Source of the DNA: Piscinibacter sp943370595
GTDB lineage: Bacteria > Pseudomonadota > Gammaproteobacteria > Burkholderiales > Burkholderiaceae_C
Length of the DNA stretch: 64,000 nucleotides
Assembly: GCA_943370595.1 (NCBI GenBank)
Contig: CALRRO020000001.1
Coordinates: 186,001-250,000 of the forward strand
Reading direction: 5' to 3'
Made by a program: the position numbers and the translations under genes. Positions 1 to 8,675 of the stretch are shown here, in pieces. The first letter of the stretch is position 1. Every line of letters starts with the position of its first letter. Under the pieces are notes generated by a model. That model was not told where the DNA came from. It worked only from the letters and a program-made list of their open reading frames with translations, and did not search any database.

Positions 1-1
1 C

Positions 2-421
2 GTCTACGTGCAGGCGGGCCGCACGCGCCTGCCCGAGGCGATGCTGGCGCTGCCCGGCGGTGCCGACGCGCCTGCCCAGTTCGTCTTCGACCGCGGGCAG
101 CTCGGCGGCCCGACGGGCTTGCTCGCGTTCGTGATCAGCGGTGCGCGCCCCTGGGTCGACGCCGGGCGCGAGGCGACTGTCGCCGCCACGTTGGCGCAGG
201 CGCGGCGCGCGCTGGTCGCGTTGCTGACCGGCGAGCCCGAGCTGCGCCTGTACATCACCGAGAAGCGGGCAACGTTCCGTTGCGTTCCTGGCCTGCAGCG
301 CCCGGCCGCGGAGATTGCGCCGGGCCTGCACGCGGCAGGTGACCATGTCGACGGCCCCTACCCCGCCACACTGGAAGGCGCCGTGCGCAGCGGCGTGGAC
401 GCGGTGTCGCGACTGGCCTGA
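2..421 (+). CDS. hpnE: Hydroxysqualene dehydroxylase HpnE, C-terminal part (5' end outside window)
   Basis: The frame is already open at the window edge (first full codon at base 2) and ends at TGA 419-421, so only the last 139 residues are present. The segment YITEKRATFRCVPGLQRP and the closing GDHVDGPYPATLEGAVRSG are typical of the C-terminal FAD-binding end of squalene-associated FAD-dependent desaturases (HpnE). In that family the enzyme works with HpnC and HpnD to make squalene for hopanoids. The partner genes would lie to the left of the window and cannot be seen. A related phytoene-desaturase-like amine oxidase is the main alternative. Confidence 0.78.
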   Translation, partial: VYVQAGRTRLPEAMLALPGGADAPAQFVFDRGQLGGPTGLLAFVISGARPWVDAGREATVAATLAQARRALVALLTGEPELRLYITEKRATFRCVPGLQRPAAEIAPGLHAAGDHVDGPYPATLEGAVRSGVDAVSRLA

Positions 422-480
422 GCCTCCCGGATCGTCGCGACATGCTTTCGCCATACAAAATCCTCCTGGTATGAGCGAGA

Positions 481-1257
481 ATGACGCCCATGCCACAGAG
501 CGAACAGAAGAAGCCCACCATCCAGGTGCTCGAGCGGGCGTTCGACCTGCTGGAGGTGCTTGCCTCCTTCCCCGATCCGGTCTCGCTGAAGGTCATCGCC
601 GAACGCTCCGGCCTGCACCCCTCCACCGCCCACCGCATCCTCAACGACCTGACCATCGGCCGTTTCGTCGACCGCCCGGAAGCCGGCAGCTACCGGCTCG
701 GCATGAAGCTGCTGGAACTGGGCAACCTCGTGAAGGCACGACTGGATGTGCGCGATGCGGCACTGGCCCCGATGCGCGAACTGCACAAGCTCACCCACCA
801 GCCGGTGAACCTGTCGATGCGCCAAGGCGACGAGATCGTCTACATCGAACGCGCCTACAGCGAACGCTCGGGCATGCAGGTGGTTCGGGCGATCGGCGGC
901 CGCGCTCCCTTGCACCTCACCTCGGTCGGCAAGCTCTTTCTCGCCAACGACGATCCGCAGCGCGTGCGCGCGTATGCGATGCGCACCGGCCTGGCCGGCC
1001 ACACGCGCAACAGCATCACCGACCTGCCGGCGCTGGAACGCGAGCTCGCGCGGGTCAACCAGCAGGGCACGGCCCGCGACGACGAGGAGCTGGAACTGGG
1101 TGTGCGCTGCATGGCTGCCGGCATTCGCGACGACCAGGGGCACCTCATTGCGGGGCTGTCGATCTCCGCGCCGGCCGACCGGCTGGAGGAGTCGTGGCTG
1201 GAGCGACTGAAGGCGACCGCGGCGCAGATCTCTGCGTCGCTCGGCCACCGCGGCTGA
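481..1257 (+). CDS. IclR family transcriptional regulator
   Basis: This 258-residue protein has the IclR layout. An N-terminal winged helix-turn-helix (about residues 14-75, with SLKVIAERSGLHPSTAHRIL as the recognition region) is followed by a C-terminal effector domain (about 85-255, including the ERSGMQVVRAIGGRAPLH stretch). IclR proteins are dimeric repressors or activators of catabolic genes; the ligand cannot be read here. ATG 481 was chosen; an ATG at 490 is equally possible because neither has a strong Shine-Dalgarno. A short inverted repeat, CATAC-N12-GTATG (452-473), just upstream could be an autoregulatory operator. The gene stands alone between hpnE and a convergent peptidase gene. 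Confidence 0.88.
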   Translation: MTPMPQSEQKKPTIQVLERAFDLLEVLASFPDPVSLKVIAERSGLHPSTAHRILNDLTIGRFVDRPEAGSYRLGMKLLELGNLVKARLDVRDAALAPMRELHKLTHQPVNLSMRQGDEIVYIERAYSERSGMQVVRAIGGRAPLHLTSVGKLFLANDDPQRVRAYAMRTGLAGHTRNSITDLPALERELARVNQQGTARDDEELELGVRCMAAGIRDDQGHLIAGLSISAPADRLEESWLERLKATAAQISASLGHRG

Positions 1258-1272
1258 GCCGCGGCCCGAGGT

Positions 1273-2292
1273 TCAGGTCGCCGGCTTGACGGCTGGCACC
1301 ACCGCCGCAGCCGGCGGTGCGACCTCGGTGACCCAGCGGCGCACACGCTCGGCATCGCCCAGGCGCGAATACTTGCCGGCGGAATCGAGGAACACCATGA
1401 TCAGCTGGCGCCCGGCCATCGTGGCCTGCATGACCAGGCAACGCCCGGCTTCGGCGATGTAGCCGGTCTTCTGGAGACCGATCTCCCAGCTCGGGTTGCG
1501 CACCAGCGCGTTGGTGGTGCGGAACTGCATCTCGCGCTTGCCGACCGCGACGCTGTACTCGGGCGAGGTCGACAGGTCACGGATGATCTGGTGCTCGTGC
1601 GCCGCCTTGACCAGCGTGGCCAGGTCGCGGGCGCTCGACTGGTTCTTGCTCGACAGACCGGTCGGCTCGACGTAGTGCGTGTCGGTCATGCCCAGCAGGG
1701 CCGCCTTGGCATTCATCGCCTCGATGAAGGCCGGCAGGCCACCGGGGTAGTGTCGGCCGAGCGCATGCGCAGCGCGGTTCTCCGACGCCATCAGAGCCAG
1801 GTGCAGCATCTCCTCGCGGGTGAGCTGCGTGCCGACGCGCAGACGCGAGCGGCTGCCCTTCTCGGTGTCGACGTCTTCCTGCGTGACGGTCAGCGTCTCG
1901 TTCAGCGGCAGATGCGCTTCGGCCACGACCAGCGCCGTCATCAGCTTGGTGATCGACGCGATGGGCAGCACAGCTTCGGAGTTCTTGCTGACGAGGACCT
2001 CGTTGGTGTCCTGGTCCATCACCAGCGCGACGCTGGACTTCAGGTCCAGCGCATCGTCGGTGTTGCGCAGGCCGGCCAGTTGACCGAAGGAAGGCCGCTC
2101 GGGCACCACGCGCGCCACCTTCTTGGTGCGACGCTTCTGCGACGAAGCCACGGCCTTGGTGGACTTCGTCGCCGTGGTGACCTTCTTGCGCACCTGCTTC
2201 TGGGCGGCCTCGGCCGGCGGCGCGATGGTCAGCGCAATGGCCGCCACCAGGGCGGCCACAGCCGTTGTGACAACTTTGCTGATCAATCCCAC
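1273..2292 (-). CDS. pbpG: D-alanyl-D-alanine endopeptidase, PBP7 type (peptidase S11)
   Basis: A 339-residue periplasmic penicillin-binding protein that would cut D-Ala cross-links in peptidoglycan. A signal peptide (about 1-30) precedes a Lys-rich linker (31-62). The three S11 motifs follow: SITK (Ser113/Lys116), SEN (near residue 173) and KTG (near 277). Length and linker fit PBP7/PbpG better than the longer DacA carboxypeptidases, which carry an extra C-terminal domain. The start is GTG at 2292, supported by AAAGGA six bases upstream. It is monocistronic and convergent with the IclR gene. Confidence 0.85.
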   Translation of the reverse strand: MGLISKVVTTAVAALVAAIALTIAPPAEAAQKQVRKKVTTATKSTKAVASSQKRRTKKVARVVPERPSFGQLAGLRNTDDALDLKSSVALVMDQDTNEVLVSKNSEAVLPIASITKLMTALVVAEAHLPLNETLTVTQEDVDTEKGSRSRLRVGTQLTREEMLHLALMASENRAAHALGRHYPGGLPAFIEAMNAKAALLGMTDTHYVEPTGLSSKNQSSARDLATLVKAAHEHQIIRDLSTSPEYSVAVGKREMQFRTTNALVRNPSWEIGLQKTGYIAEAGRCLVMQATMAGRQLIMVFLDSAGKYSRLGDAERVRRWVTEVAPPAAAVVPAVKPAT

Positions 2293-2419
2293 GACAGTCC
2301 TTTTGACTCGCTATGGTGCGCAGTCTATGTGATTCGAAAAAAGCACGCAAGATCAGGACCTTACGCGCCCTTCCTCAAGTCACTCCTCGGACTGTCAGGA
2401 ATGTGACCGATTTGGCATC

Positions 2420-3961
2420 TCAGCCTTGGGCAGCCACGCGCTCCGTCTTGCTGTGCAGCTTGTTCAACGCCGCCAGGTAGGCCTTGGCCGATGCGACGAC
2501 GATGTCCGGATCTGCCCCCACACCGTTGACCACGCGCCCACCGTGCTGAAGTCGAACCGTCACCTCGCCTTGAGATTCTGTGCTGCCCGAGGTGATCGCA
2601 TTGACCGAATAGAGCAGCATCTCCGCGCCAGTCTTGAGCTTCGACTCGATCGCCTTGAGGCTCGCGTCGACGGGGCCGTTGCCATCGCTCTCGGCGTGGA
2701 TCTCCTGGCTGCCGGCAGCGAAGGCCACGCTGGCGTGCGGCCGTTCGCCGGTCTCCGAGCGCTGCGAGAGCGCCACCAGGCGGTAGTGCTCGTTCTCCGC
2801 AGTGACGGCTTCGTCCATCACCAGCGCGAGGATGTCCTCGTCGAAGATGTCGCTCTTTCGGTCGGCCAGTTCCTTGAACTTCGCGAACGCGGTATTGACC
2901 TCGGCTTCCGACGCCATCTCGATGCCGAGTTCCTGCAGTCGCTGCTTGAAGGCGTTGCGGCCCGACAGCTTGCCCAGCACGATCTTGTTGGCCGCCCAGC
3001 CCACGTCCTCGGCACGCATGATCTCGTAGGTGTCGCGGGCCTTGAGCACGCCGTCCTGGTGGATGCCGGAGGCGTGCGCAAACGCATTCGCGCCGACCAC
3101 GGCCTTGTTCGGCTGCACCACGAAGCCGGTGGTCTGCGCGACGAGGCGCGAAGCCGGCACGATCTGTGTCGCGTCGATGCCGACCTCGAGGCCGAAGTAG
3201 TCGCGACGGGTCTTCACCGCCATCACGATCTCTTCCAGGGAGCAGTTGCCGGCACGCTCGCCGAGGCCGTTGATCGTGCACTCCACCTGTCGGGCGCCGC
3301 CGAGCTTCACGCCGGCCAGCGAGTTCGCCACCGCCATGCCCAGGTCGTTGTGGCAATGCACCGACCAGATCGCCTTGTCGGAGTTGGGCACCCGCTCACG
3401 CAGCTGGCGGATGAAGCTGCCGTAGAGCTCGGGTACGGCATAGCCGACGGTGTCGGGAATGTTGATGGTCGTCGCCCCTTCGGCGATGACGGCTTCCAGC
3501 ACGCGGCAGAGGAAGTCGGGGTCGGAGCGGTAGCCGTCCTCCGGAGAGAACTCTACATCGGCGGTCAGGTTGCGCGCGAAGCGCACCGCGAGCTTGGCCT
3601 GCTCGAACACCTGGTCGGGCGTCATGCGCAGCTTCTTCTCCATGTGCAGCGCACTGGTGGCGATGAAGGTGTGGATGCGCGAGCGGGCCGCGCCCTTCAG
3701 CGCCTCGGCGGCACGCGAGATGTCGCGGTCGTTGGCGCGCGCCAGCGAGCAGATGGTCGACTCCTTGACGTGGTCGGCGATCGCCTTGACCGCCTCGAAG
3801 TCGCCATTCGACGAGGCCGCGAAGCCCGCCTCGATCACGTCCACCCGCAGCCGCTCGAGTTGCCGCGCGATGCGCAGCTTCTCGTCCTTGGTCATGGAGG
3901 CACCCGGCGATTGCTCGCCATCGCGCAAGGTGGTGTCGAAGATGATGAGCTTGTCGGCCAT
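2420..3961 (-). CDS. leuA: 2-isopropylmalate synthase
   Basis: LeuA condenses acetyl-CoA with 2-oxoisovalerate, the committed step to leucine. At 513 residues it has the long bacterial form: an N-terminal HMGL-like TIM barrel beginning with FDTTLRDGEQSPG (residues 8-20), metal-binding HCHNDLGM, the NGLGERAGN loop, and a C-terminal regulatory LeuA dimer domain (about 390-505) that usually binds leucine for feedback inhibition. ATG 3961 is preceded by CAGGAGCACACC. The gene lies downstream of pssA but has its own leader with a peptide and attenuator hairpin (4036-4151), so it is probably transcribed separately as well as by read-through. Confidence 0.97.
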   Translation of the reverse strand: MADKLIIFDTTLRDGEQSPGASMTKDEKLRIARQLERLRVDVIEAGFAASSNGDFEAVKAIADHVKESTICSLARANDRDISRAAEALKGAARSRIHTFIATSALHMEKKLRMTPDQVFEQAKLAVRFARNLTADVEFSPEDGYRSDPDFLCRVLEAVIAEGATTINIPDTVGYAVPELYGSFIRQLRERVPNSDKAIWSVHCHNDLGMAVANSLAGVKLGGARQVECTINGLGERAGNCSLEEIVMAVKTRRDYFGLEVGIDATQIVPASRLVAQTTGFVVQPNKAVVGANAFAHASGIHQDGVLKARDTYEIMRAEDVGWAANKIVLGKLSGRNAFKQRLQELGIEMASEAEVNTAFAKFKELADRKSDIFDEDILALVMDEAVTAENEHYRLVALSQRSETGERPHASVAFAAGSQEIHAESDGNGPVDASLKAIESKLKTGAEMLLYSVNAITSGSTESQGEVTVRLQHGGRVVNGVGADPDIVVASAKAYLAALNKLHSKTERVAAQG

Positions 3962-4035
3962 GGTGTGCTCCTGGGCGAAGAGGTCGATGCCTCGATGGTT
4001 GTTGCGATGGGCAACCCGCGAATCCCGGAAAGCAA

Positions 4036-4065
4036 ACGGCCCGCAGCGGGTTGCATACGGGCCGT
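4036..4065 (-). terminator. Attenuator hairpin of the leuA leader
   Basis: On the minus strand, ACGGCCCG (4065-4058) and CGGGCCGT (4043-4036) form a perfect 8-bp stem with a 14-base loop, followed by TTTGCTTT. This fits an intrinsic terminator with an imperfect U tract, 75 bases before the leuA start. ACGGGC at the 3' end of the leader ORF can pair with GCCCGT in the left arm, giving a competing antiterminator. That is the arrangement needed for classical leucine attenuation. Folding was judged by eye only. Confidence 0.7.
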
Positions 4066-4094
4066 GAGATCGAAAAACGAACAGACGTGAGCGA

Positions 4095-4151
4095 TCAGCG
4101 AGCCCGTGGAACTCCTAGAAGCGCTAGCGTGGCGGCGATCGAGAACGTCAT
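4095..4151 (-). CDS. leuL: leuA leader peptide (attenuation)
   Basis: An 18-codon ORF, MTFSIAATLALLGVPRAR, lies between pssA and leuA, about 130 bases before leuA. Three of four consecutive codons are Leu (CTA GCG CTT CTA). CTA and CTT are uncommon choices in DNA of this GC content, as is typical of regulatory leader codons. It is followed by an 8-bp terminator-like hairpin. No clear Shine-Dalgarno precedes the ATG; a possible -10 element, TAGACT, lies nine bases upstream of it. It is likely a ribosome-stalling sensor of leucyl-tRNA rather than a functional protein. The symbol follows the E. coli analogue, not homology. Confidence 0.68.
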   Translation of the reverse strand: MTFSIAATLALLGVPRAR

Positions 4152-4175
4152 GGCGCGCAGTCTAGCATGGGCCAT

Positions 4176-5000
4176 TCAGCGGTGCAGGCCCTCTTCGTCG
4201 GGCTCGTCGGTCGAGGTCGCGATCACGCTGACCGGCCTGCCCTTGGACTTGCGGTAGACGTACATCGCATAGCCCGACAGGCCGTAGACGACGAACAGCG
4301 CGAACAGCACGGTCGGCGGGTGGTAAGCCACCAACGCGAACGCCAACGCGATCGCAACGATCACGATGAAGGGCACCGAGCGCTTCAAGCTCACGTCCTT
4401 GAAGCTGTAGAAGGGCACGTTGGTCACCATCGTGAGCCCGGCAAACAGCGTGAAGCCCATCGCCACCCAGCCGAGCCACGGCCCCTCGCGGAAGCCCTTG
4501 TAGCCGTTGTCGTCCATCAGCCAGATGAAGCCGATGACCAGCGCGGCAGCCGCCGGGCTGGGCAGGCCCTGGAAGAATCGCTTGTCGACTGTGCCTGTGT
4601 TGACGTTGAAGCGCGCCAGGCGAAGCGCCGCGGCGGCGCAGTAGACGAAGGCGGCGATCCAGCCGAGCTTGCCCATGCCCTTGAGCGCCCACTCGTAGAC
4701 GATCAGCGCCGGTGCAGCACCGAAGGACACCATATCCGACAGGCTGTCCATCTGCTCGCCGAAGGCGCTCTGCGTGTTGGTCATGCGTGCGACGCGGCCG
4801 TCCAGGCTGTCGAGCACCATCGCGCAGAAGATGCCGATCGCGGCGTTCTCGAAGCGCTGGTTCATCGCCATCACGATGGCGTAGAAGCCACCGAACAGCG
4901 CCGCCAGCGTGAACAGGTTCGGCAGGATGTAGATGCCCTTGCGGCGCGGACGCGGAGCAGGCTCCAGGTCGTCGCCGGCCAATTCGGGTGCGTCGTTCAT
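4176..5000 (-). CDS. pssA: CDP-diacylglycerol--serine O-phosphatidyltransferase
   Basis: This inner-membrane enzyme makes phosphatidylserine from CDP-diacylglycerol and serine, the first step to phosphatidylethanolamine. The 274-residue protein carries the CDP-alcohol phosphatidyltransferase signature DSLDGRVARMTN...FGEQMDSLSD near residues 65-90, within a polytopic protein of about eight hydrophobic segments. The frame runs upstream into ilvC, but ATG 5000 (MNDAPELAGDD) is taken as the start because the extension would overlap the ilvC 3' end. It sits between ilvC and leuA, a common Burkholderiales order, and is probably co-transcribed with ilvC. Confidence 0.94.
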   Translation of the reverse strand: MNDAPELAGDDLEPAPRPRRKGIYILPNLFTLAALFGGFYAIVMAMNQRFENAAIGIFCAMVLDSLDGRVARMTNTQSAFGEQMDSLSDMVSFGAAPALIVYEWALKGMGKLGWIAAFVYCAAAALRLARFNVNTGTVDKRFFQGLPSPAAAALVIGFIWLMDDNGYKGFREGPWLGWVAMGFTLFAGLTMVTNVPFYSFKDVSLKRSVPFIVIVAIALAFALVAYHPPTVLFALFVVYGLSGYAMYVYRKSKGRPVSVIATSTDEPDEEGLHR

Positions 5001-5074
5001 GGTCGCGAGGATACCGCAGCGGAAATGGAAAGGGCCGCGCGAATCCGCGCGGCCCCTTGCCGAAACGACACCGA

Positions 5075-6091
5075 TCAGTTGCGCGTCTGGTCGACCAGGC
5101 GGTTCTTCTTGATCCACGGCATCATCGCGCGCAGCTTATCGCCGACGACCTCGATCGAATGCTCCGAGTTCAGGCGGCGGCGCGACTGCAGCGTCGGCGC
5201 GCCGGCACGGTTCTCGAGGATGAAGCTCTTGGCGTACTCGCCGGTCTGGATGTCCTTGAGCACCTGCTTCATGACCTTCTTGGTCTCTTCGGTGACGATG
5301 CGCGGGCCCGTCACGTACTCGCCGTACTCGGCGTTGTTCGAGATCGAGTAGTTCATGTTGGCGATGCCGCCCTCGTAGATGAGGTCGACGATCAGCTTCA
5401 GTTCGTGCAGGCACTCGAAGTAGGCCATCTCGGGCGCGTAGCCGGCTTCGATCAGCGTCTCGTAGCCGGCCTTGATCAGCTCGACGGTGCCGCCGCACAG
5501 CACGGCCTGCTCGCCGAACAGGTCGGTCTCGGTCTCTTCGCGGAAGTTGGTCTCGATGATGCCGGCCTTGCCGCCGCCGTTGGCCACGGCGTAGGAGAGC
5601 GCCAGGTCACGCGCCTTGCCGCTCTTGTCGGCATGCACCGCCACCAGGTGCGGCACGCCGCCGCCTTGCGTGTAGGTCGAGCGCACCGTGTGGCCCGGCG
5701 CCTTGGGCGCGACCATCCAGACGTCGAGGTCCTCGCGCGGCACGACCTGGCCGTAGTGAACGTTGAAGCCGTGCGCAAAAGCGAGCGACGCGCCCTGCTT
5801 GATGTTCGGCTCGACGTCGTTCTTGTAGACGGTGGCGATCTGCTCGTCGGGCAGCAGGATCATGACGATGTCGGCGGACTTCACGGCGTCCGCCACTTCG
5901 GCAACCTTCAGGCCGGCCTTTTCGACCTTGGCCCAGGACGCGCCACCCTTGCGCAAGCCGACGGTCACCTTCACGCCGCTGTCGTTGAGGTTCTGGGCGT
6001 GCGCGTGGCCCTGCGAGCCGTAGCCGATGATCGTGACGTTCTTGCCCTTCACCAGGCTCAGATCGGCGTCCTTGTCGTAGTAGACCTTCAT
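5075..6091 (-). CDS. ilvC: Ketol-acid reductoisomerase, class I
   Basis: IlvC isomerises and reduces acetolactate or acetohydroxybutyrate with NADPH, the second common step to valine and isoleucine. The 338-residue length marks the short class I form. The N-terminal Rossmann domain contains GYGSQGHAHAQNL (near residue 24), and the C-terminal knotted domain contains the EETETDLFGEQ and ECLHELKLIVDL metal/substrate segments. ATG 6091 follows GAAGGAGAACAGC. It lies 40 bases after ilvH and belongs to the ilvBHC transcription unit. Confidence 0.98.
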   Translation of the reverse strand: MKVYYDKDADLSLVKGKNVTIIGYGSQGHAHAQNLNDSGVKVTVGLRKGGASWAKVEKAGLKVAEVADAVKSADIVMILLPDEQIATVYKNDVEPNIKQGASLAFAHGFNVHYGQVVPREDLDVWMVAPKAPGHTVRSTYTQGGGVPHLVAVHADKSGKARDLALSYAVANGGGKAGIIETNFREETETDLFGEQAVLCGGTVELIKAGYETLIEAGYAPEMAYFECLHELKLIVDLIYEGGIANMNYSISNNAEYGEYVTGPRIVTEETKKVMKQVLKDIQTGEYAKSFILENRAGAPTLQSRRRLNSEHSIEVVGDKLRAMMPWIKKNRLVDQTRN

Positions 6092-6131
6092 GCTGTTCTC
6101 CTTCAGTTCGTTCGTTCAGTGAGGGCGGGAT

Positions 6132-6623
6132 TCAGACGCGCAGGATGCGCTCGCCGCGACCGATCCCGCTGGTGCCGGTGCGCACGGTTTCGAGGATGGC
6201 GGCGCGGTCGATGGCCTCGAGGAAGGCATCGAGCTTGCCCGCATCGCCGGTGAGTTCGATGGTGTAGCTCTTCTCGGTGACGTCGATGATGCGGCCGCGG
6301 AAGATGTCGGCCATGCGCTTCATCTCCTCGCGCTCCTTGCCGACGGCGCGCACCTTGATGAGCATGAGTTCGCGCTCCGTGTAGGCGCCTTCGGTCAGGT
6401 CGACGACCTTGACGACCTCGATCAGCCGGTTCAGGTGCTTGGTGATCTGCTCAATCACCTCGTCCGAGCCGGTGGTGACGATGGTCATGCGCGACAGCGA
6501 CGGATCCTCCGTCGGCGCCACGGTGAGGCTCTCGATGTTGTAGCCGCGGGCGGAGAACAGGGCGACCACGCGCGACAGCGCGCCGGGCTCGTTCTCGAGC
6601 AGCAAGGCAATGATGTGTTTCAT
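6132..6623 (-). CDS. ilvH: Acetolactate synthase small (regulatory) subunit
   Basis: A 163-residue regulatory subunit that activates IlvB and gives valine feedback sensitivity. The N-terminal ACT domain (about 1-78) starts MKHIIALLLENEPGALSRVV and contains the GYNIESL segment; the C-terminal ALS_ss domain (about 80-160) follows. ATG 6623 was chosen because this N-terminus aligns with the family. It lies between ilvB and ilvC on the same strand, 158 bases after the ilvB stop; that gap holds a GC-rich 7-bp hairpin (6740-6759) with no U tract. Confidence 0.96.
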   Translation of the reverse strand: MKHIIALLLENEPGALSRVVALFSARGYNIESLTVAPTEDPSLSRMTIVTTGSDEVIEQITKHLNRLIEVVKVVDLTEGAYTERELMLIKVRAVGKEREEMKRMADIFRGRIIDVTEKSYTIELTGDAGKLDAFLEAIDRAAILETVRTGTSGIGRGERILRV

Positions 6624-6781
6624 GATGGTGTTCAGCGCGCTCTTCAGGCCGGCGGCGGTAACCGACGGCCCTTGGCCACGCTCTTCAGTGTGAGGAACTA
6701 CGTTTCCGGGGCGTTTGCCGCGTCCCGCCGGCTCCTGGCGCGCGCCCGGTCAGGCGCGCACCCTCGCCGGCGTTTCGCGGT

Positions 6782-8557
6782 TCACAGGTCCTCGGAGCCC
6801 AGCAGCATCTCCGAGATGCCCTTGCCGGCCTTGACCATCGGCCAGACGTTCTCGGTCGGATCGGTGCGCACGTCGAGGAACACCGTGCGGTCCTTCAGCT
6901 TGATGGCCTCGCGCAGCGCGGGTTCGACGTCGCCCGGCTTCTCAATCTTCAGACCGACGTGGCCATAGGCCTCGGCGAGCTTGACGAAGTCAGGCAGCGC
7001 GTCCATGTAGCTGTGCGAGTAGCGGCCCTGGTAGTCCAGTTCCTGCCACTGCCGCACCATGCCCAGATAGCGGTTGTTCAACGAGATGATCTTGACCGGC
7101 GTCTTGTACTGCAGGCAGGTCGAGAGCTCCTGGATGCACATCTGGATCGAGCCTTCGCCGGTGATGCAGAACACGTCCGAATCCGGCTTGGCCAGCTTGA
7201 TGCCCATCGCGTACGGCAGGCCCACGCCCATCGTGCCCAGGCCGCCGGAATTGATCCAGCGGCGCGGCTCGTCGAAGCGGTAGTACTGCGCGGCCCACAT
7301 CTGGTGCTGGCCAACATCGGAGGTGATGTAGCAGTCACTGTCCTTGGTCAACTCCCACAGTTTGTCGACCACGTACTGCGGCTTGATGACCTCGGTGCTG
7401 TTCTTGTACTTGAGGCACTCACGCTTGCGCCACTCGTTGATCTGGCTCCACCATGCGGACAGCGACTGCACGTCCGGCTTGGCCTGCGCCTCTCTGATCT
7501 GCGCGATCAGTTCCTGAAGCACGTCCTTCACGTCGCCGACGATCGGAATGTCGACCTTGACGCGCTTGGAGATCGACGAGGGGTCGATGTCGATGTGAAC
7601 GATCTTGCGCTGCACCGACGCGAAGTGCGCCGGGTTGCCGATCACGCGATCGTCGAAGCGCGCCCCCACCGCCAGCAGGACGTCGCAGTTCTGCATCGTC
7701 ATGTTGGCTTCGTAGGTGCCGTGCATGCCCAGCATGCCGAGGAACTTCGGATCGCTCGACGGGAAGGCGCCCAGCCCCATCAGCGTGTTCGTGCAGGGGT
7801 AGCCGAGCAGATTCACCAGCTCACGCAGTTCTTCCGAGGCATTGCCCAGGATCACGCCGCCACCGGTGTAGATGTACGGCCGCTTGGCGGCCAGCAGCAG
7901 CTGCACGGCCTTGCGGATCTGCCCGCCGTGGCCCTTGCGCACCGGGTTGTAGGAGCGCATTTCCACCGTCTGCGGATAGTGGAACGGCGTCGTCTTCAGC
8001 GAGACGTCCTTCGGCACGTCCACCACCACCGGGCCGGGACGGCCGGTGCGGGCGATGTGGAAGGCCTTCTTCAGCGTCATCGCCAGGTCGCGCACGTCCT
8101 TGACCAGGAAGTTGTGCTTGACGATCGGGCGAGTGATGCCGACGGTGTCGCATTCCTGGAAGGCATCGAGGCCGATCGCCGGCGTCGGCACCTGCCCGGT
8201 GATGATGACCATTGGGATCGAGTCCATGTAGGCCGTCGCGATGCCGGTCACGGCATTGGTGACGCCCGGGCCCGAGGTGACCAGCGCGACGCCGACGTCG
8301 CCGGTCGCGCGCGCGTAGCCGTCGGCCGCGTGAATGGCCGCCTGCTCGTGGCGCACCAGCACGTGCTCGATCGTGTTCTGCTTGTACAGCGCGTCGTAGA
8401 TGTAGAGCACGGCTCCGCCGGGGTAGCCCCAGAGGAACTTGACGTTCTCGGCCTGCAGGCAGCGGACCAGGATTTCCGAACCGTTCGGGTCGGCGTGGGG
8501 GGGAGTTTGCGGTTGTGCCGAAGCGGCACGCTTGACTTCCGCGGCAGACATATCCAT
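6782..8557 (-). CDS. ilvB: Acetolactate synthase large (catalytic) subunit
   Basis: A 591-residue thiamine-diphosphate enzyme that condenses pyruvate with pyruvate or 2-oxobutyrate. It has the N-terminal pyrimidine-binding domain (catalytic Glu in LVRHEQAAIHAADGYAR), a central FAD/nucleotide domain, and the C-terminal ThDP motif GEGSIQMCIQE...NNRYLGM. The motif has GEG where GDG is canonical, a conservative change of a Mg-binding-loop residue. ATG 8557 is preceded by AAAGGTTCAAC. It heads the ilvBHC unit, and its leader (8644-8765) looks like a branched-chain attenuator. Confidence 0.97.
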   Translation of the reverse strand: MDMSAAEVKRAASAQPQTPPHADPNGSEILVRCLQAENVKFLWGYPGGAVLYIYDALYKQNTIEHVLVRHEQAAIHAADGYARATGDVGVALVTSGPGVTNAVTGIATAYMDSIPMVIITGQVPTPAIGLDAFQECDTVGITRPIVKHNFLVKDVRDLAMTLKKAFHIARTGRPGPVVVDVPKDVSLKTTPFHYPQTVEMRSYNPVRKGHGGQIRKAVQLLLAAKRPYIYTGGGVILGNASEELRELVNLLGYPCTNTLMGLGAFPSSDPKFLGMLGMHGTYEANMTMQNCDVLLAVGARFDDRVIGNPAHFASVQRKIVHIDIDPSSISKRVKVDIPIVGDVKDVLQELIAQIREAQAKPDVQSLSAWWSQINEWRKRECLKYKNSTEVIKPQYVVDKLWELTKDSDCYITSDVGQHQMWAAQYYRFDEPRRWINSGGLGTMGVGLPYAMGIKLAKPDSDVFCITGEGSIQMCIQELSTCLQYKTPVKIISLNNRYLGMVRQWQELDYQGRYSHSYMDALPDFVKLAEAYGHVGLKIEKPGDVEPALREAIKLKDRTVFLDVRTDPTENVWPMVKAGKGISEMLLGSEDL

Positions 8558-8643
8558 GTTGAACCTTTGTGATTTTCTCTAACGAAAAACCATCGGTGCA
8601 CCTCTCCGCATCCTCGTGAGACGGGTGTGGTGCCTGCGCGATC

Positions 8644-8672
8644 AAAAAACGAGGCGTCCGGGTCGGACGTCC
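8644..8672 (-). terminator. Attenuator hairpin of the ilvB leader
   Basis: Minus strand: CGTCCG (8669-8664), ACC loop, CGGACG (8660-8655), then CCTCG and six T (8649-8644). The stem has six perfect pairs, then a mismatch, one more GC pair and a G-U. It starts four bases past the stop codon of the leader ORF and lies about 90 bases before ilvB. GGGTC at the end of the leader ORF could pair with GACCC in the hairpin as a competing structure. The stem is short, so the call is moderate. Confidence 0.55.
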
Positions 8673-8675
8673 AGC

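Noticed and set aside
5001..5117. Longer N-terminus for pssA starting at 5117
   Set aside because: It would overlap the ilvC 3' end and does not look like the family; ATG 5000 gives the normal protein.
6740..6759. GC hairpin between ilvB and ilvH (GCGCGCC/GGCGCGC)
   Set aside because: No U tract and only 7 bp in very GC-rich DNA; not enough for a terminator call.
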